Source: Ctena decussata
Taxonomy: Eukaryota > Mollusca > Bivalvia > Lucinida > Lucinidae
NCBI GenBank assembly: GCA_963989385.1
Contig: OZ022508.1
Location: 30,464,166 to 30,528,165, forward strand
Length of the DNA: 64,000 nucleotides
Reading direction: 5' to 3'
Numbering within the stretch: the first letter of the stretch is position 1; every line of letters starts with the position of its first letter. The notes beneath the pieces were generated by a model that was not told the origin of the DNA, made no database searches, and was given only the letters and a program-made list of their open reading frames with translations. Below are positions 32,404-44,726 of this stretch, piece by piece. The translations under genes and the position numbers were made by a program.

Positions 32404-32537
32404 GCTCGGTCAAGTAAGCAGAGCGAAAATTCTGCAGAAAATCTGAAGAATTTTCCGATTTTCTATTCTTGCAGAAAATTCTGCAGAATCTTCTGCAGAA
32501 TTTTCTGCAGAATTTCCGTTTTGCTTTACCGAGCCAA
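32404..32537. repeat. Palindrome carrying TTCTGCAGAA repeats
   Basis: Outer arms GCTCGGTCAAGTAAGCAGAG and TTTTGCTTTACCGAGC. The inner part has six CTGCAG words, mostly as TTCTGCAGAA, itself a palindrome. The 75-codon minus frame translates this repeat. Confidence 0.75.
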
Positions 32538-33654
32538 AGACGGGGGTATCTTCAAAAGTGAAGTAAAATTCCAAATGTTCTTCGCACGCATGACCAACGG
32601 GGACCACTCTTTTCTTGCCATCAGACAGAAGCACCATGTCGTTTTAAATACAAGGGCCGTTAAAGAAATGCAGTCTTTAAACTGAAGGCGTCCGTTCAGA
32701 CCCTACTTTATTCGTCCTTTCAGTGTGTTCTCAGCTCTCTACTGATACTCGGATGTTCAGCAGCGCCACCTTTTGGCTACAGCAAGTTACTCCCCTTGGC
32801 GCGTCCTTAGCGCATATCCTTTTGCAAAACACAATTGTCTAATTGCAAAATGGTTCAAAACACTGATGAATTGGTTAAATCTTGACCATATACTCTTTTT
32901 TTTTCGGTTATTATTCACTGTAAACACGCTAGTTTTCTATCGACAAGAACGCCTGTTATACGAAAAATGTTTTGTTACGGATAGTTTGATTGGATGCGAC
33001 GGAAGTTGTTCGCATCCAATGAAATGGCACAGGGGGAATTCGATTTACGGATAGGACGTCGGCCAATGGTACGTAAAGAACAAAGTGGACTTAGTCACCA
33101 TTGGCTAGCAAACATGGTCTTACAGTTGCCTACATGATTTATCAAGACATTTCGTTTCATCATTGAATCTATCTACATGTATTTGGGAAAATGTAAATCC
33201 GTGGACATACTTCGCTATTGGCTGCATTGAAACTGATTTTCTTTTGCGTAAATTACCATTCCCGAGGTGTCTTCAATAATGGTATAATAATTCAAACAAT
33301 AAGGTGTAAATTATTTAAAAGTGATATTGTTAAGCAGCAATTTTTAAATGAGCTCTGTTGACAATTTCTTAAATGAAAAAGATTTATTCGGCTTTAAAAC
33401 GGTTTGTTCTATCTTTAGAAAGATCCCAAATATTTAGATAAGTCTTATGAAATCCACTCAGAAATGGGCTTTTCCCCCTTCTAAAATGATCCCAAAAAAA
33501 TCTAGATCCATCCTAAGTTTGGAAGGGGAAACACGTCTTATAACCGAAAAATACCGTACAATTTAAAGAAATGAGCCCGGCACCAGCCGAAGAGACCGAG
33601 ACCAGTTTGGATTTCACTTGCCACTATTGATCACTTTGCATCTTCGCCTGATAA
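32538..33654. other. No gene recognised; one small hairpin
   Basis: GATTGGATGCGACGGAAG and TTCGCATCCAAT form a hairpin at 32987..33022. A CGTAAAGAACAAAGTGGACT phrase near 33071 recurs at 18650. No coding signal. Confidence 0.45.
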
Positions 33655-33850
33655 GTTTGAGTAAACAGTGCTGATTCAGGATTTACACTGTTAGCCACTC
33701 CAAAAGCATTTTTGGACGCATTGCTGCACCGTAAAAACAAACAGTTCCATTTAAGGAAAAAAATTAAAAAAAAACCCAAACAAACAAAAAACAAACAAAC
33801 AAAAACAAAAACAAAAACAGTGATTATTTTAGGTGTCCGAATACTTTGAA
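33655..33850. mobile_element. Family P MITE, eroded copy
   Basis: GTAAACAGTGCTGATTCAGG and TTTACACTGTTAGCC keep a short core. AAACAGTTCCATTTAAGG and TTTTAGGTGTCCGAATAC follow, separated by a long A/CAAA-rich run (33757..33820). Confidence 0.6.
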
Positions 33851-34182
33851 TTTTTATGATATTTCAAAATTGCAATTTCAGATTGTCTCAGCTATAATAT
33901 CAAAATAGAAATAAAATCAAAATACAATTGGTTTAAACATATTTTATTTCAAATCTCATATAATTCAACTATACATTGTGAATATATAAATTTAGCATGC
34001 AGGATTGGAACGGAAGATAAATACTTATTTAGTTCCTCTCCTTATCTTTAAGGAGATATACAATCTATCGAAATTAATCACAGATTAACACAATCCATCG
34101 AAATTGCATTTATCCTACCTTGTTATGTTGGAAATAAACCCGTTTGAACACTGAGGATAGCCTTTAAAAATCCACTAGGACC

Positions 34183-34393
34183 ACGGTAAAAACTATGAAA
34201 AAAAAATGGACACCCAAAATACTTTTTGCAACTGTCCTTAAAATTGAACAGTTTTTTTTTCAAATGCAGTAATGGATCTGAAAGATGAAAGCGGAATGGC
34301 AAAAAGTACAGATCCTGATCAGACTGCAGTCTGATCTGGGTCTGAACTGTTTGCTCAGACCTGTCTGTCCCAAAACTTACAATTTTTACGGTA
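34183..34393. mobile_element. Family P MITE, copy 2
   Basis: ACGGTAAAAACTATG and GGACACCCAAAATACTTTTT at the left; CCAAAACTTACAATTTTTAC then GGT at the right. The core ACAGATCCTGATCAGACTGC is palindromic about CTGCAG. Confidence 0.85.
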
Positions 34394-35213
34394 GGCATTA
34401 AAACTCCGTATCACAGAACATGTCGTTTAATATGGTGACATAAAGTAAAAGCGATTTATTGATGCAATCGTGCAACATATGTTTATCGACGAGACCCCTG
34501 AAAAATTCTTTTTCAGTATTTGTTAGTGTTTTCGTGTCTTTTATGGACTGACTGAAAAGTTTTCTATAAGATTCTGACTAGGTTGTAATTGATTTCACTG
34601 CCGTGTTTGCAGTAAATATTGGACGCCATTTCTTAGCGAAGTACATCTTCGGGTTAGGGCTAGCTCATAAGGTGATTGTACACGTGCATTCTCTGACAAA
34701 TACATGTAGTGGTAGTTCTATAGTACGTAAATATGTCGACGAAGAGTTAGAATCAGAGATCACATCCCATTAATTGTATCAAGAAGTCTGCTTTGGATCT
34801 ACAGTGTTTGTTAGGCTCTGCTATCGAGGCATGTGATCAGCGGTAAATGGGTACCTTCTTGAACCAGGGAAGGATTATGCAGCGATAGAGAGGGATGGGC
34901 ATCGCTTTTAAGATACGGCGGCCGCAGGCCTGTAGCCCCCAATGACCCTACGGCCAATAGACAACGGGAAACCTTTACCTTTCACCAAAGAGCCAGCATT
35001 TGAATGAGACAAAAGTTGCATGCATGTACCTTTTTTAACCATAAATCTTTATCTTTCCATACCAAGAATAATGCATTACATGTATTTTGCAATTCCGCTC
35101 ATACCCAATCTATAATATCTTACGTTTAGAAAATATAATAATCTTGATCTGCATTGTTTGTTTAGGTCTCCGTTTTATCTTTTAAAGTTACGATCAAATA
35201 GATTCATGCAATT
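34394..35213. other. No gene recognised
   Basis: Contains a CTTTGGATCTACAGTGTTTG fragment of the shared MITE core near 34793, but no frame or complete element. Confidence 0.4.
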
Positions 35214-35431
35214 ACCGCAAAAATCGAAAAATTGGGACACCTAAAATTCATCCCCGCATTTGCCCTAAAATGGAACAGTCTGGTTTTACAATGCAGTAGG
35301 GCGTCCAAAAGATACAGATGGAACGGCAAACAGTGTAGGCCCTGATCAGACTGCTCCTTGGAGCAGTCTGATCTGGGTCTGCACTGTTTGCCTAGACCTA
35401 TCTGTCCCAATACTTAGATTTTCTTACGGTA
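35214..35431. mobile_element. Family P MITE, copy 3 (best preserved)
   Basis: ACCGCAAAAATCGAAAAATT, GGGACACCTAAAATTCATCC, then GGCAAACAGTGTAGGCCCTG, a TGCTCCTTGGAGCA centre and the inverse arm, ending CCCAATACTTAGATTTTCTT then ACGGTA. Confidence 0.88.
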
Positions 35432-36191
35432 AAACCAGAGATGCTTTCCAGAGATATAATAACAATAAACAAAGAAACACGCAATCGTGTCATAAGAAAT
35501 AAACGGTTCCAGCACAATTCCAGACATAATTATCACGATAATTACAGTGTGATTTATAAACCCTACAACCCTGTCGCGTGTATAAGAACCATAATTATAT
35601 ATACAGCAGAAGCCCTAAAATGCTTAAATTGATGAAGCCCATTGGGACATCATGGTTAGTTTAATAGGAACATGTATATTTCCAGTTTATTTTGTTTCCA
35701 TTATTAGGACAAAAGAAACACTTTATAAAATATCTACTTTTTAAAGGCATGTACTTTTGGGGAGCAAATTATTTCCTTTTTTAAAAGAGCTGACCCCAGA
35801 AAAGCAAAAAATGATCATGATACAGCTTGTCTATAGTTTCAGCTTAACCCATCTGTGCAAAGCTTCCCATAAAAGGGAACAGACAGCGTGACAGTGCAGA
35901 CTCAGATCTGACGTCGCAGAATTCGAACTTGGCTTCTGATTTGCATAGTAAAAATGGGGGTTGAAAAAAGAAAACAAAAATAATGGAGATGAACTAGACC
36001 AGACACCCCTTAACTAACAATGGACTCATCCAATTTATAACGACAGAAGAGTCCACCATGCAGGCATAATATTATATGGGTAAAAGCTGGCATGATAGAC
36101 TATTCTATGTGCGGCGTTTACTTTTGATATCTTTTGAGAGCTCCAGCCATTTGCAGACTGACATTTTAATGTAACTAATGGTAGAAGAGCC

Positions 36192-36222
<31 letters not shown>

Positions 36223-36356
36223 TTCTACAGACCCAAGGTCATTGGTCATAAAAGTGTCTCAGTCTTATAAAACATCAGATTTTATGATATCTTTTTATGT
36301 TTCGAGAGATTAGTCTGTCTCCTCACACTATTGCCAGTAGTCTGATAAGCTGCACG
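35432..36356. other. No gene recognised; family K fragment and poly-A
   Basis: A K fragment (GGGGAGCAAATTATTTCCTT, AAAGAGCTGACCCCAG) lies at 35757..35803. A 28-base A run lies at 36192..36219. A short frame at 35441..35632 has no support. Confidence 0.5.
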
Positions 36357-36740
36357 CAGGCCCGGATGTATAACACAACTAGCTGGCGGGGCTCTCTCTG
36401 GACAACTAGTGGGGCTTAGGGCCCAAATATAGAGGGCATAATCAGGGTTTTACATAAAGTAGAGTATTCGATGAAAAATCAAGAAAATATCAATATATGT
36501 ATTACCTTTAAATATATGTTATGGTATCTCATTGGAATCGCCTCGCCGAGGCGATTCCAAAGAGATGTCACAACATATATTTCAAGAGGCGATTCCTATG
36601 AGATGCCATAACATATATTTCAATCTATGGAAGATATCTCAGGTGGTCCTTATCATCCACATTCATGCATTATATTGGAAACAGGGCCCCAGGTGGCGGG
36701 GCTGAAGCTCCAAAGCCCACCGGCGTTTGATCCGGGGCTG
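36357..36740. mobile_element. Family E MITE, copy 3
   Basis: CAGGCCCGGATGTATAAC to GTTTGATCCGGGGCTG. The central palindrome TCATTGGAATCGCCTCGCCG is followed by a duplicated right arm, GGCGATTCCTATGAGATGCC. Confidence 0.83.
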
Positions 36741-36871
36741 GCACCGATAAGTACAAAGTTGCTCAGTCTCATTTGAATAAGTATCTCGATATGTTTTGGT
36801 CTTATCCCGCCAGACATATATGCAGAGGAAGACAACTGATGTTGATAGCAAAGCGCAGCAAGGAATGCCTG

Positions 36872-37101
36872 CTGGGCCCAGTTGTTCAAAACTAACGACG
36901 TTGTAAGTTAACGAGACGTTAAAATTTCAAAAGTCAATATCTCAAATATGCCAATATTTTTTGTTGAAAAAATCTGAGAAAAGCTTCTGACACATTTTCA
37001 ACAAAACATCAGTATCTTTGGTTATTAAGACTCAAAACACTAACAAGCTGACCTCTTAACGAGCTCGTTAGGCTAACGATGCTTTGAATAACTGGGCCCA
37101 G
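36872..37101. mobile_element. MITE with CTGGGCCCAGTTGTTCAAA ends
   Basis: CTGGGCCCAGTTGTTCAAAA at the left; TTTGAATAACTGGGCCCAG at the right, inverted. Inner arms AACGACGTTG and CTCGTTAGGCTAACG. 230 bp, non-coding. Confidence 0.82.
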
Positions 37102-38149
37102 GTCTTTTCCGGTAGTTCACTGTTGCTTTAACAACAGTATTATACACTGAACCACTTTGAAAATTTATTGTCATCGATTCCTTTCAGGTTTTGTCTCCGC
37201 CAGGTTATATGTTAAACAACAAAACTCAGTGCGAACAGGGGCGTAGCTCGGAGCAATTTCATCATATGCACAGTCAGGTTTTATAATACTACTTGAGAGG
37301 GAATGTAGTATTTCAACTCCTTATATATTTCAGCTTTTCATGTAATTTGGCAGTAGGCATTGAAATTTTGTCAAATTTATAAAATTTCAGCATGCAAAAT
37401 ATGCAAGTGCGTTTTGAAAATTTGTCAATGTGACTTTCAATACGGACCTGCATATTTGCGTATAGACAGCTATGCCATTGGCGAAAGACCTGTTTCAAAA
37501 GTCAACCTTTATTTAGAACTGTTTTGAGCTAGAAAGTCACAGAATGGTATTTATTTTAAGATGGTCAAGGTATAAGTTCTTAATTTATATACAAATGCAT
37601 AGCAGATGCTGCATACTCTATTGTTTATACGTACTGCATGTCTATAGGTAGACATGTAGCAGATGTTAAACAGACAATTTATATTCTGCCTGATTACATG
37701 TACATGCATTTTGTACAGAAATATTATGTGTTTGCTCTGTGTTGACCGGTCCTTTGAAACAACGTTTCAGCAAATAAATGGCTAAGAGACTTGGAAACAA
37801 CGTCTCTTAGCCATTTATTTACAATGTACAATATAGTTTGTATAAGGAGACGACTTTAATACATGTATAAGCAACACGCTTACCGTCAGATCCTATATTC
37901 TACTGATTTGAATATTATGTATATGTATGTATTTGATGAAGAATAAACTACTGTTTAAACCAACGTTTCAGCAATTGGAACCTCTACTTCTTCTACCAGA
38001 AAGAGAAAAGTAACAAACACCATACCGCACCTACTGCAGACTTTAATACTACCTTTTCGAGGGTTAAAGTCTCCATAGTCTTATCAGTAGTAAAAATTGT
38101 CGAAGCACAAATCCTTATAAAATTGGTACAGCCTTCAGAACTGATGATA
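37102..38149. other. No gene; eroded MITE and a hairpin
   Basis: At 37238..37480 GGGGCGTAGCTCGGAGC and TTTGCGTATAGACAGCTATG bound a segment like that at 26115. At 37774..37825 AAATAAATGGCTAAGAGAC and its inverse form a hairpin. No coding signal. Confidence 0.5.
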
Positions 38150-38590
38150 AAATGTCGGTTGCTGTGCTTTTTGTGTCATATAACTGGCAAAAAGGAAGGA
38201 ATAAGGTATTTTGAGTAAAATTTGACAGGTCTCTCCGTGAAAATACGGTTTTTGTTTCTGGTTCCCCGTTGGGCAATTAACTCACACAATAGCGAGACAA
38301 AGAATGAGAGCCATGCCTTACATCAACTAGTAAACCTTGTATTGTTACCTCTTGTACCTTGTATTTTTACCATGTTATGAAACTTGTGAAATCGAAAGTA
38401 GGTCATTTTAGTTGCCAACTAAAATGACCTAGATATTTTTCAAATCGTTTTTATGAGAAACTCAAGGACGTTTTAATTTTTCAAAGCCTGCCAATCACGA
38501 CCATATACAATGAAAAAACTGTAGTGAGAAGCTTGCAACGATACTTCACGACAAAATAATTCATGATGATAGAGCAATGGGGCCTTTAAA
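38150..38590 (+). mobile_element. Family D repeat, copy 2
   Basis: CATATAACTGGCAAAAAGG, GGTTCCCCGTTGGGCAATTA, TCGAAAGTAGGTCATTTTAG with the inverse, and CACGACAAAATAATTCATGA then AGCAATGGGGCC. Inverse of 21965..22440. Confidence 0.75.
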
Positions 38591-38689
38591 AGCGTCTAAA
38601 GACAAATCATTATGAAAAAAACAAAAAACAAAACGGGCCAACCTTCATTGTGGGCTGATGGACATTTTTAAGTCACAAATGTATAACTG

Positions 38690-38995
38690 ACAAAAAAGAG
38701 GTGGAACTGTTTTTGAAAAATGAAAATTCTCTGAATTTCTGGTTCCCCGTGGAACAATGCAATATAAACAAAAGCGGGACAATGACCTGTACTGTGTATT
38801 TAAGTTTATTATATCGAAAGTAGGCCGTTTTGGTTGCGAACTAAAATGACACAAATAATTTTTCAACACTTTATGTGCAACTCAAGGGTGTTTTATTTGT
38901 TTAAAGTTGGCTAATCACGGTCTTGTAGTGAGAAGCTTGCAGCCAAACCTTACGCTAAAATAGTATATGAGTTTATACCGGGGCAGTTAAACGGC
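38690..38995 (+). mobile_element. Family D repeat, copy 3 (partial)
   Basis: GGTTCCCCGTGGAACAATGC, TATCGAAAGTAGGCCGTTTT, AACTAAAATGACACAAATAA and GTAGTGAGAAGCTTGCAGCC follow the order of copy 2, which lies just upstream in the same direction. Confidence 0.7.
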
Positions 38996-39164
38996 ATCTT
39001 TTAAAAGATCACTCCAACCGACTAGCTTTTTGCATAGGAATAAAGAACAAATACTGAAAATAAACAAGCAACACAACTATTTAAGTCTGTTCGCGAGCAG
39101 TATGGCATATGGTGTAGCACCGATGTATGCAGAACTGCCCAGAATTTAAAGGCTATGGGTACAC

Positions 39165-39260
39165 TTTCAGGAGGAAGTAATTGCAACTTTTGCCTGGCTT
39201 CTCAATAGGGGCCTTTAGAGTTGACCCCTTTTTGGAAAGGTTTCGTCGTGCAGAGAAGCA
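39165..39260. repeat. Family K dispersed repeat (fragment)
   Basis: ACACTTTCAGGAGGAAGTAA, GAGTTGACCCCTTTTTGGAA and TTTCGTCGTGCAGAGAAG align with the fuller copy at 39825..40060. Confidence 0.55.
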
Positions 39261-39824
39261 AGCATAAAGTCACACAAGTCGTCTCACAAATTGCGAAAAC
39301 ATACAGGTGTACATGTACCCATAAATGGGCTCAGTGATTCTACAAACTTATTAATTGTGAACTCTTTGTGTTGTTATTATTAACATAAAGACAGAAATCG
39401 GGAAATGAGCCCACAGTGTTAAAGGTCACCTCCCAAAGTATATATATGGGCTCGTCTAAAGTTGGACAGGAAAGAGCCTATTATTCTATATCTCAAACGA
39501 TTTTCAAAAGAATAAGTTACTGGAAACCCCCAGATCTGGGTGTATTTCTCACTTACACTGCTGTCTCACGCTATCTTAAGAGTTAATTCCGTCTTGCATT
39601 TACATTACCGCTGACATTATATTAATTGTAACGTCAGAATTATGATACGAAATTATATTGTTTAGATTAAAAGCACCATTATAACCATAAAATGCTTCCT
39701 GAAATATGGTAATGGCACAAACGAGGAAACACGCCATTTTGTCTTAAAACATGACATTTTCAAGAACTATCCAGACAATAATTACAGCCGTAATTACAGT
39801 TCTTTATAGATTGTTTAGGGGAAT
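39260..39824. other. No gene recognised
   Basis: AT-rich spacer without a frame or repeat that I can place. Confidence 0.4.
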
Positions 39825-40060
39825 GTGTACACTTTCAGGGGAAGCAACTCTGTCATTTTCATTTTTGCCTCCCTTCTCGATGGGGGTTAACTTTGAAAGG
39901 AAAGAATTTGCTCCCTTAGGAGCAAATTCTTTCCTTTAAAAGTAGACCCCGTTTTGGATGGGTTTTGTCACACAGGGGAGGAAACAGAAGTCACAAAAGT
40001 TGTCTCCCTTAGGAATAAATGGCAAAAAACACGGAGGTATGCTCATACATCTTAACTCTG
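39825..40060. repeat. Family K dispersed repeat, palindromic core intact
   Basis: TACACTTTCAGGGGAAGCAA, TTTTGCCTCCCTTCTCGATG, then GAAAGAATTTGCTCCCTTAG and its inverse GGAGCAAATTCTTTCCTTTA, then AGTAGACCCCGTTTTGGATG and GTCACAAAAGTTGTCTCCC. Confidence 0.8.
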
Positions 40061-41283
40061 GTCGCGTGCCTAAGACTATTATTCCGGCAAGCCTAAGCTC
40101 TAAAAGCTTAAAATAATGGAAGCTTATATAAGCTGTATTACGTGAAAATTTGTCTTAAGATGTATACGAACTGCTGCAAGCTCATACCAGCCTGTGCAAA
40201 TGCTCAGGATGGTCACAGCCAATGCAGTTTGCCGAGAGAATAAATATACAGACCTAGATTCAAAACACATAATGTGAATGTTCTGATCAGATTGCAAATG
40301 TACACATTTTGGTCTGGAAAATTGTAGTTTGCATCTTCAAAGTTGTTTGTTCATGACGTGGCTCAAATTGGTCAATTGGGATATCGGCTTAAAGCAGTAT
40401 CAGCAGGTAGGTGGTGCGCCATGCATTGTCACTGTTTTTCCTAAAAGAGCACAAATTCCTTCTTTCAAGAGTTGACCCATTGAAAAGGGATGAATGGATG
40501 GATGACTGAGATTTTACGTCCTTGTCTACAGTGTTTCAGTCATATCAAGACGATGGAAGGGTGATAATGAAAGGCTTTGTACGACGTTAAGAAGGGAGGA
40601 AATACAGAAAATTGCAGAGTTGCTTTCCTTGAAAGTGTATTTATTCACCTTGAAATTTCCTAATATTAAGAAGTACGACATGTTTTATACCAGATTACTT
40701 CAGTATATAAATCTGTGTTGGGACATTATCAGTTTCAATCATTCTGAAAGTTCTGTCTGGAAAGACCAATCAAATGGCTATAAACTTGAAACATCTGTTC
40801 TTATTGTGTCTGTGAGTGAAGAACACATCGTTGTTCTAAAATTACTTTTGTTTCTGTATTAAAGCCATGGTGGTTCTCCGAATCCAGTGGTGAAAAAAGC
40901 ATACACAATGTGTTCTATCCGCCAGAATCAATTGAGATCAATCCAATATTGTTTAGGTCTAAAATCCAGTATCAGTACTGACACCAACTGAATGAAACAA
41001 AGTAAAATGACATTCAGATTGAGTTTTTCATCCTGCTTTGTGTAAACATCAGTTCTAAATAGCCAAAAGTAACCATGTAATGAAAATATATGATACATGT
41101 ACTCATATCCTAACTATTCGAGATGGGCATTCCCGTTCCGAGAAAATACCGCTATTTGTGCTCGATGACGACCGGCATGTTGTGACGCATGTATTACGAA
41201 ATGTCAGTATATGCATATGTTTAAAGGAACGTGGTTTTAAGATTACTGTATCGGCAATTGGGTAACGTTAGTCACACGTAAAA
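40061..41283. other. No gene; K and SINE-tail fragments
   Basis: A K fragment (AAGAGCACAAATTCCTTCTT) lies near 40443. GAGATTTTACGTCCTTGTCT, AGTGTTTCAGTCATATCAAG and ACGATGGAAGGGTGATAATG at 40507..40573 match a segment at 63575..63640, probably a SINE body. The frame at 40620..40862 has no recognisable domain. Confidence 0.45.
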
Positions 41284-42477
41284 GAGACGTTCTCAGTTAA
41301 GCTGGGCCATTCGCGGACAAAAATGGCCATATATACAACCATGCCAGAATTCAAGAAAAATCACGACCATAATTCTCATGATATCTGCTTCAAAGCTTTA
41401 AAATATTTTCAGATAATAGTTTAAGATTATGGAATACCAACCATGTTTAGAGACATACCCTAACAATTAAAAATGGCGTATTTTATGACGTTATTTAGAT
41501 ACGTTGAAGAACGAAGTCGCATACGTTTTCTTTGACATACGTAGCATTGCACTTTTACCAATCTACTGACATTTGATTATTTTGGCTGGTTTCAATTTAA
41601 AATGTTTTTCTTTGCTTTTCTGGGAGAAAGGGGTTTTCTATGAAGCGCTGCTTAATCAAATGACGTCAACGCTTTCAAAACGTGATCTTAGTGACGTTGT
41701 GACGTAGGTTACGCGTGACGTAGGTTACAGTACACACTTTTTAACGTTTTTATACCATTTAATGTTTCAGTGCATGAAATCTAAGCACCTTATCTTGTAG
41801 CTGTTACTAGGCAGGATTTTGCACATGAGTTTCAGAGCGATTGCTTTGCTCAGTTTTAAGAAAAGCCCGTGACGTAAGGTTACATTCTTAAAGAAAAATG
41901 CTGGGGTAATGTACTTTGAAGTCGAGTAAAATATACAAAATGGACCAAATCTGCACGAATGATATAAACTATTAAGGAACACATATTTCTTCGTGTGATC
42001 TTGTAAGTTTTATGATGCTGGGCCATTTTAGTTAATGCATGTATCACGAATTTAGCGCTGTGACGTAGGTTACATAAAATTTGCGACATTAGTTCTCAGT
42101 CTCCTTTCGTAGCAAAAACTACCCTAAGGCTTTAGATATTGTTTAAGCGGGGAAATATATAAGAAATCACCTGAATTTAATAATGGAACTCGATTATAAG
42201 CAGTGATTTATCTTTTTTCGCCGTGCGGCGTTCATATCTATACAACGGCAATATTGCGACATTTAAAAACGTCGCCTTTTAAAGCAGGGTGTCATTATTC
42301 GAACCAGTGTTTAAAATGTCTAACAAAACGCATGCATGTCTTGGTACTTTTGTCAACTTCTTTAGACAGAGGGCTACTTGTCAGAGGGTAAACAGGACCG
42401 TTATTTTGTAATTTAAAGAAAGGTAATACGAAGGACAAAAATAATAGCTAATGACCCAGCTTAACTGAGAACGTCTC
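41284..42477. mobile_element. 1.19-kb TIR element with repeated GTGACGTAGGTTAC
   Basis: Left end GAGACGTTCTCAGTTAAGCT then GGGCCATT; right end AATGACCCAGCTTAACTGAG then AACGTCTC. Inverted over about 28 bp with one mismatch. AAAA abuts both ends. The interior contains four TGACGTA(A)GGTTAC motifs (41700, 41716, 41870, 42061). Frames inside (42203..42391 +, 41767..41982 -, 41880..42089 -) are not transposase-like, so it looks non-autonomous. Confidence 0.82.
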
Positions 42478-42763
42478 AAAAGAGCATGTCATGAAGTTCG
42501 ACACTGAAGATAAAGCATACCAAGATGGTGAATACGATAAATATCTTCAATATACTATTCTTGGTACATATATCAGCGAGAATAATATTCAAGGGCAATA
42601 ACCATACAGAATACCGCCCCCTTCTTTGTCAGATTAGTGCGGTGAGTCACAAATGAGGCCACAATAGCGGAAACTAGCTAGTATAGCCCATTTAAACACC
42701 TTTTTGTTCCACTCTAACGAATGTGTTCATCATTCTCAATGCTCATTCCTTTTAGAACTTATT

Positions 42764-42936
42764 TGAGCCGCAACACAAGAAAACCAACAAAGTGGTTGTG
42801 CACCCAGCGCAGACTCAGGTCAGCCTGGGCATCCGCCCAGTCTAATCAGACTCTTCGCAAGCACTTAAAGGGTAGTTAAAAGTCTAAGCTACCTCTTTGA
42901 GGACAGCGAAGACTTTGATCAGACTGGGCGGACGCG
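42764..42936. mobile_element. Family A palindromic MITE (A7), truncated
   Basis: Starts TGAGCCGCAACACAAGAAAA and keeps the left arm and most of the centre, but breaks off after AGACTGGGCGGACGC without the right end. Confidence 0.82.
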
Positions 42937-43689
42937 GTTCATTTATATATGCAACCTCACACTTAGTTCCGATTCTGATGCAACCCCACTGAAACAAGTT
43001 AAACAGGACTCCCAACTCATCGAAGTTGGTCAGGCTGTTTGTGTGTAACAGCTCTTTGGCACGGTGTTTCAATTTATATCGAGCCATCTCCCAATGAGAG
43101 GCAAAGATAATAGGAGAAAAGGATATACAAGCGTTAAAATTCCAAACAACCCCCATCCCGCACCTTCTACTATAATAGAAATTAGCAGGATACCACGGCT
43201 ACGAACTTAATCCAGCATCACCAACTGACCCGACCACATAATTACACCATGATGAAATAAGAATGCGGAACGGCTTAAAAATATAAACGAAAACGATGAG
43301 ACAAACTGATGGAAGATCAGGCGGCATATACCCATCCATAACACTAGTTTCAGCAATTATCTGTCGCAGTTTTGAGAGATTGAGTATGTAAATTAGGGAT
43401 CATAAATGACTTTAGTGCGATCAATCAAAGCTAACATAATAGAGATGATCAGATAGGCAGCACAAATTGTATTTTCTATTCTCGCAGGAGTTTTGACTTC
43501 GTTTAAAGTGCTAATACAAAAACAATTACGTCATTCATGCAGTCAGCATTATTCCTTAGCCTATGAGCTCCGGTGACCAAATGGTATTTCCATCAAAATG
43601 GAGGTGAAATTGTTTTGATAACTTATCATTTCAGGCCACACTCAGGCGACATATGAGAACACAAATGACACAGAAACATTAACTTAGGG
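42937..43689. other. No gene recognised
   Basis: The 90-codon minus-strand frame at 42884..43156 runs out of the truncated family A copy. No domain recognised. Confidence 0.4.
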
Positions 43690-43895
43690 TGAATGGATTC
43701 ACTTTCAGGGGCAGCAACTCTGCAATTTTCATTTTTACCTCCCTTCTCAATTGGGCCAACTCTTAAAAGAAAGAATTTGCTCCTCTTAGAGCAAATTCTT
43801 TCCTTTAAGAGTAAACTCAATCTTGGAAGGACTTTGTCCTCCAGAGAGCCAAACAAAAAAATCACAAGTGTTGTTCACCTTTGCAAAAATGGCTG
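43690..43895. repeat. Family K dispersed repeat, palindromic core intact
   Basis: TCACTTTCAGGGGCAGCAAC, TTTTTACCTCCCTTCTCAAT, AAAGAATTTGCTCCTCTTAG and the inverse GAGCAAATTCTTTCCTTTAA, ending AAATCACAAGTGTTGTTCAC. Frames on both strands (43626..43865 and 43693..44016) are repeat shadows. Confidence 0.8.
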
Positions 43896-43910
43896 TAAAA
43901 TGTATATAAT

Positions 43911-44159
43911 TGAGCCGCGACAGGAGAAAACCAACAATGTGGTTGTGCGCCCAGCGCAGACTCAGATCAGCCTGGGCAATGTCCAGTTTCTGAGTTTGAC
44001 CAGACTCTTCGTTTAGTGCTCAAAGGGTAGCTAGGGGACTAAGCTTCCTCCATGTGGACAGCGAAGACTCTAGTCAGACTGGCGGGCGGATGCCCAGGCT
44101 GATCTGAGTCTGCGTTGGGCGCACAGCCACATTGTTGGTTTTCTCGTGTCGCGGCTCAT
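43911..44159. mobile_element. Family A palindromic MITE (A8)
   Basis: TGAGCCGCGACAGGAGAAAA to TTTTCTCGTGTCGCGGCTCA. Full length and directly after a family K copy. Confidence 0.9.
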
Positions 44160-44230
44160 ATGTAGTGGTAAACCCGTACATCCTAAAGATCATACGGCAT
44201 CAAACATGCAGAGACATAAGTGCCATCATT

Positions 44231-44430
44231 TTAACCCTTAATGCGCCAAAAAGCATAAGACAAAATTTACGTCTGCAGAATTTCAAAAAATGTTTCGTCC
44301 AAGCGATATCATATTGAGAATTAGAACTCTAGAGGACAAACAGTGTAGATTCAGATGAGGTGGCTCATCATGAGCTGTTTGCCAATTCAACAATTTTAAT
44401 TTTTGGCGCTTCAACATGTTTAAGGGTTAA
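44231..44430. mobile_element. Family B MITE
   Basis: TTAACCCTTAATGCGCCAAA to TTAAGGGTTAA with TTTTTGGCGCTTCAACATGT just before. Interior AAATTTACGTCTGCAGAA, TTTCGTCCAAGCGATATCAT and a partial core GACAAACAGTGTAGATTCAG. Confidence 0.85.
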
Positions 44431-44726
44431 TACAATTAAACAATTGTTCGTGGAACAGTTTTTGATTGATCTAGTGTCAATAGTTACATGCTGACAGAGA
44501 CCATGCTTCTTTTAAATGCAGTGCAATATGCATAGATTCTGAACAGTCAAACTTTTTCATAATATTATAAGCAAATGCGGAGGGTTGATGCGAATTTGAC
44601 GTACACGTCTCTGTAGTTTAGATTCCCACAAATCACTGTTTTTGCAAATAATGGCATAAAAACAAATGGTGACATTCATTTTCTATGTCATTTTACTGCA
44701 AAAGCTACATTTGCTCTCATTTACAG

